64,000 bases of DNA from Dermabacter sp. (GTDB taxonomy: Bacteria; Actinomycetota; Actinomycetes; Actinomycetales; Dermabacteraceae). The stretch is from positions 178,522 through 242,521 of the forward strand of contig JAUNTX010000005.1 of the NCBI GenBank assembly GCA_030538475.1, read 5' to 3'. Below are positions 62,727 through 64,000 of this stretch, piece by piece. Within the stretch, counting starts at the first letter, position 1; the number at the start of each line of letters is the position of its first letter. The notes beneath the pieces are model-generated. The model saw only the letters and a program-made list of their open reading frames with translations. It searched no databases and was not told where the DNA came from. A program made the position numbers and the translations under genes.

Positions 62727-63731
62727 CTACGCGGAGCGGTGGACCAGCGAGATCGTGAAGGCTTCGAGCGCGTCGCGGGCGGCGCCTTCGGGCAGTGAGT
62801 GAACGAGTTCGAGCGCTTCGTCCGCGTAGCGGTCGGCGAGCGCCTGGGTATCGTCCACGGCTGGGTCTGCCGCGAGGAGGGACACGGCGTGGGCGAGGGC
62901 CTCGTCGCTCGAGAGGTCGCCGTCGATGGCCGCGAGGGTCTCAAGGCTGTGCGCGGAGGCATCCCCGGATGCGACGCGCCGACGAAGGAGCAGGGTCGGC
63001 ATCGTGGGCACGCCTTCGCGAAGGTCCGTGCCGGGAATCTTGCCTGACACATCGGGAGTACCGCGGACATCGAGCACGTCGTCGGCCAGCTGGAAGGCGA
63101 CACCGACAGCCTCGCCGTAGCGCCCGAGGGTCTCGACGATCTCCGGGGAGGCGCCGCCGAGCGTCGCGCCGATGATCCCCGCTGCCGAGATGAGCGAGCC
63201 GGTCTTGTGCGAGAGGACCTCGAGGTAGTGCTCGAAGGGATCGGCACCTTCGGGTGGGCCGACGGTTTCGTTGAGCTGGCCAAGGCAGAGACGCTCGAAC
63301 GTGTGCGCGTGCAGCTTGACGATGTCCGGGCCGAGCCCGGCGCTCATGGCGCTCGCGCGCGCGAAGAGGAAGTCGCCGGTGAGGATCGCGGCGTTGTTTC
63401 CCCACACCTCGTGGGCAGTTTTGATGCCGCGGCGGGTTTCGGCGGAGTCCATCACGTCGTCGTGGTAGAGGGTGGCCAGGTGGGTGAGTTCCACGAGGCA
63501 CGCGCCATCGACCACTTCGGGGCGGTGCATGTCTCCGAATGCTGCGGCCAGGAAAACCAGCGCGGGGCGGGCCCGCTTGCCACCCGCGTCCAGGAGATAG
63601 CGGGCGGTCCACTGCACCATGGCGTCCGAGGTGGCGACGGAGATGACGAGCTTGTCTTCGACGCTGTCGAGGCCACGGAGAAGTGCCGCCGACAAGTCAT
63701 CGTCGATGGGACCAAGCGAGAAGCTCGACAT
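62727..63731 (-). CDS. polyprenyl diphosphate synthase
   Basis: 334 aa from ATG with AAGGA 6 bases upstream. Trans-prenyltransferase: GGKRARPALVFLAAA, first Asp-rich motif in ATLYHDDVMDSAETRRG (91-95), GDFLFARASAMS, and second motif in FQLADDVLDVRGT. Both Asp-rich motifs are complete. It builds an isoprenoid chain (C30-C50) for menaquinone or carrier lipid; heterodimeric partners are not apparent. A 20-bp inverted repeat sits 47 bp upstream of the start. Confidence 0.93.
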   Translation of the reverse strand: MSSFSLGPIDDDLSAALLRGLDSVEDKLVISVATSDAMVQWTARYLLDAGGKRARPALVFLAAAFGDMHRPEVVDGACLVELTHLATLYHDDVMDSAETRRGIKTAHEVWGNNAAILTGDFLFARASAMSAGLGPDIVKLHAHTFERLCLGQLNETVGPPEGADPFEHYLEVLSHKTGSLISAAGIIGATLGGASPEIVETLGRYGEAVGVAFQLADDVLDVRGTPDVSGKIPGTDLREGVPTMPTLLLRRRVASGDASAHSLETLAAIDGDLSSDEALAHAVSLLAADPAVDDTQALADRYADEALELVHSLPEGAARDALEAFTISLVHRSA

Positions 63732-63777
63732 GCTCATTCCTTTGCCGTAAATCGATGGCGACGGGGCAGGCGCCGCC

Positions 63778-63797
63778 AGCCTATAAGTGTATAGGCT
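63778..63797. promoter_or_regulatory. 20-bp inverted repeat upstream of polyprenyl synthase
   Basis: AGCCTATA (63778-63785), 4-base spacer AGTG, TATAGGCT (63790-63797). Perfect 8-bp arms, AT-rich in a GC-rich setting, placed where a -10 would be expected. Likely operator, with TATA as part of the promoter. Confidence 0.6.
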
Positions 63798-63908
63798 CTG
63801 GTGCCGTCCGACGGTGGGTGGGATGCGCATCGCCCATGCAGTGCATCACCCCGCCTCCGCGCCCCGGGTCCCGGGCCCCTGCCCAGTGCGCGCCGTTAAA
63901 CAAGGAAA

Positions 63909-63929
63909 GCCCCGCACGCCGTGCGGGGC
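63909..63929 (-). terminator. rho-independent terminator of a gene beyond the right edge
   Basis: GCCCCGCAC (63909-63917) pairs with GTGCGGGGC (63921-63929); the minus strand then reads CTTTCCTTG. A further copy of the 3' arm, GTGCGGGGC at 63946-63954 and extended by TTCCTT to 63960, can pair with the same 5' arm plus AAGGAA, giving an alternative, longer hairpin. Confidence 0.7.
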
Positions 63930-63967
63930 CGTCTTCACACTCACCGTGCGGGGCTTCCTTCACTCTC

Positions 63968-63993
63968 TGCGTGAGGCACACGCACCTCACGCA
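63968..63993. repeat. inverted repeat at right edge
   Basis: TGCGTGAGG (63968-63976) and CCTCACGCA (63985-63993), loop of 8. Close to the edge, so its context is unknown; could be a second terminator stem. Confidence 0.5.
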
Positions 63994-64000
63994 CTGCGTG

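Noticed and set aside
63781..63990. 69-codon minus-strand frame at the right edge
   Set aside because: Covers an inverted repeat and a terminator, has no ribosome-binding site and no recognisable protein features.

Overview
The window is about 64 kb of very GC-rich DNA from an actinobacterium, most likely a member of the Micrococcales. Evidence for this: frequent GTG starts, genes joined by 4-bp ATGA/GTGA overlaps, actinobacterial acyl-CoA carboxylase subunits (AccA3-type alpha, beta, epsilon), a rpmG-hadA-hadB-murB order downstream of tRNAs, WXG100 proteins with an FtsK/EssC ATPase, and an Rv1264-like adenylate cyclase. The genus cannot be fixed from sequence alone.

Layout. (1) 1-18.2 kb: a surface-glycopolymer locus. 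It holds the tail of a nucleotide-sugar dehydrogenase, a DUF2304 protein, two large DUF6541 membrane proteins, six glycosyltransferases, an ABC exporter, a non-hydrolysing UDP-HexNAc 2-epimerase, and an oxidoreductase/aminotransferase/acetyltransferase trio. Together the dehydrogenase, oxidoreductase, aminotransferase, acetyltransferase and epimerase match the five steps from UDP-GlcNAc to a UDP-2,3-diacetamido-mannuronic acid. (2) 18.2-24.3 kb: purE-purK, a two-component system, a class III adenylate cyclase and biotin ligase. (3) 24.4-29 kb: acyl-CoA carboxylase beta and epsilon, Maf, and the biotinylated alpha subunit. (4) 28.9-43.3 kb: nucleoside salvage and uptake (PNP, phosphohexomutase, DeoC, a uridine-kinase-like/Nudix fusion, DeoA, Cdd, a BMP-type nucleoside ABC importer), then an M20 amidohydrolase and ManC. 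(5) 43.4-46.9 kb: sdhCDAB, closed by a strong terminator. (6) 47-53.1 kb: xthA, folD, glyA, murB, two hot-dog dehydratase subunits, rpmG and three tRNAs (Met, Thr, Tyr). (7) 53.2-62.6 kb: a type VII-secretion-like locus with three small WXG100-type proteins, a giant FHA-FtsK (EssC-like) ATPase with an apparent frameshift, an FHA protein with a helical DNA-binding-like C terminus, a PP2C phosphatase and an RDD-FHA membrane protein. (8) 62.7 kb to the end: a polyprenyl diphosphate synthase and a terminator belonging to a gene beyond the right edge.

How the parts fit. The first third makes and exports a decorated cell-surface polymer. The carboxylase, biotin ligase and cyclase genes form a lipid-precursor and signalling block. 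Genes from PNP to BmpA form a complete nucleoside import and pentose-recovery system. The last third holds the most unusual material: the WXG100/EssC-like system with phosphorylation-linked (FHA, PP2C) partners, a five-copy 16-bp tandem array between two WXG100 genes, and a -1 frame change in the third ATPase domain just before its Walker B motif.

No CRISPR array, insertion sequence, integrase, prophage or rRNA gene was seen. Coding density is high and there is no unexplained gene-free stretch above 300 bases.
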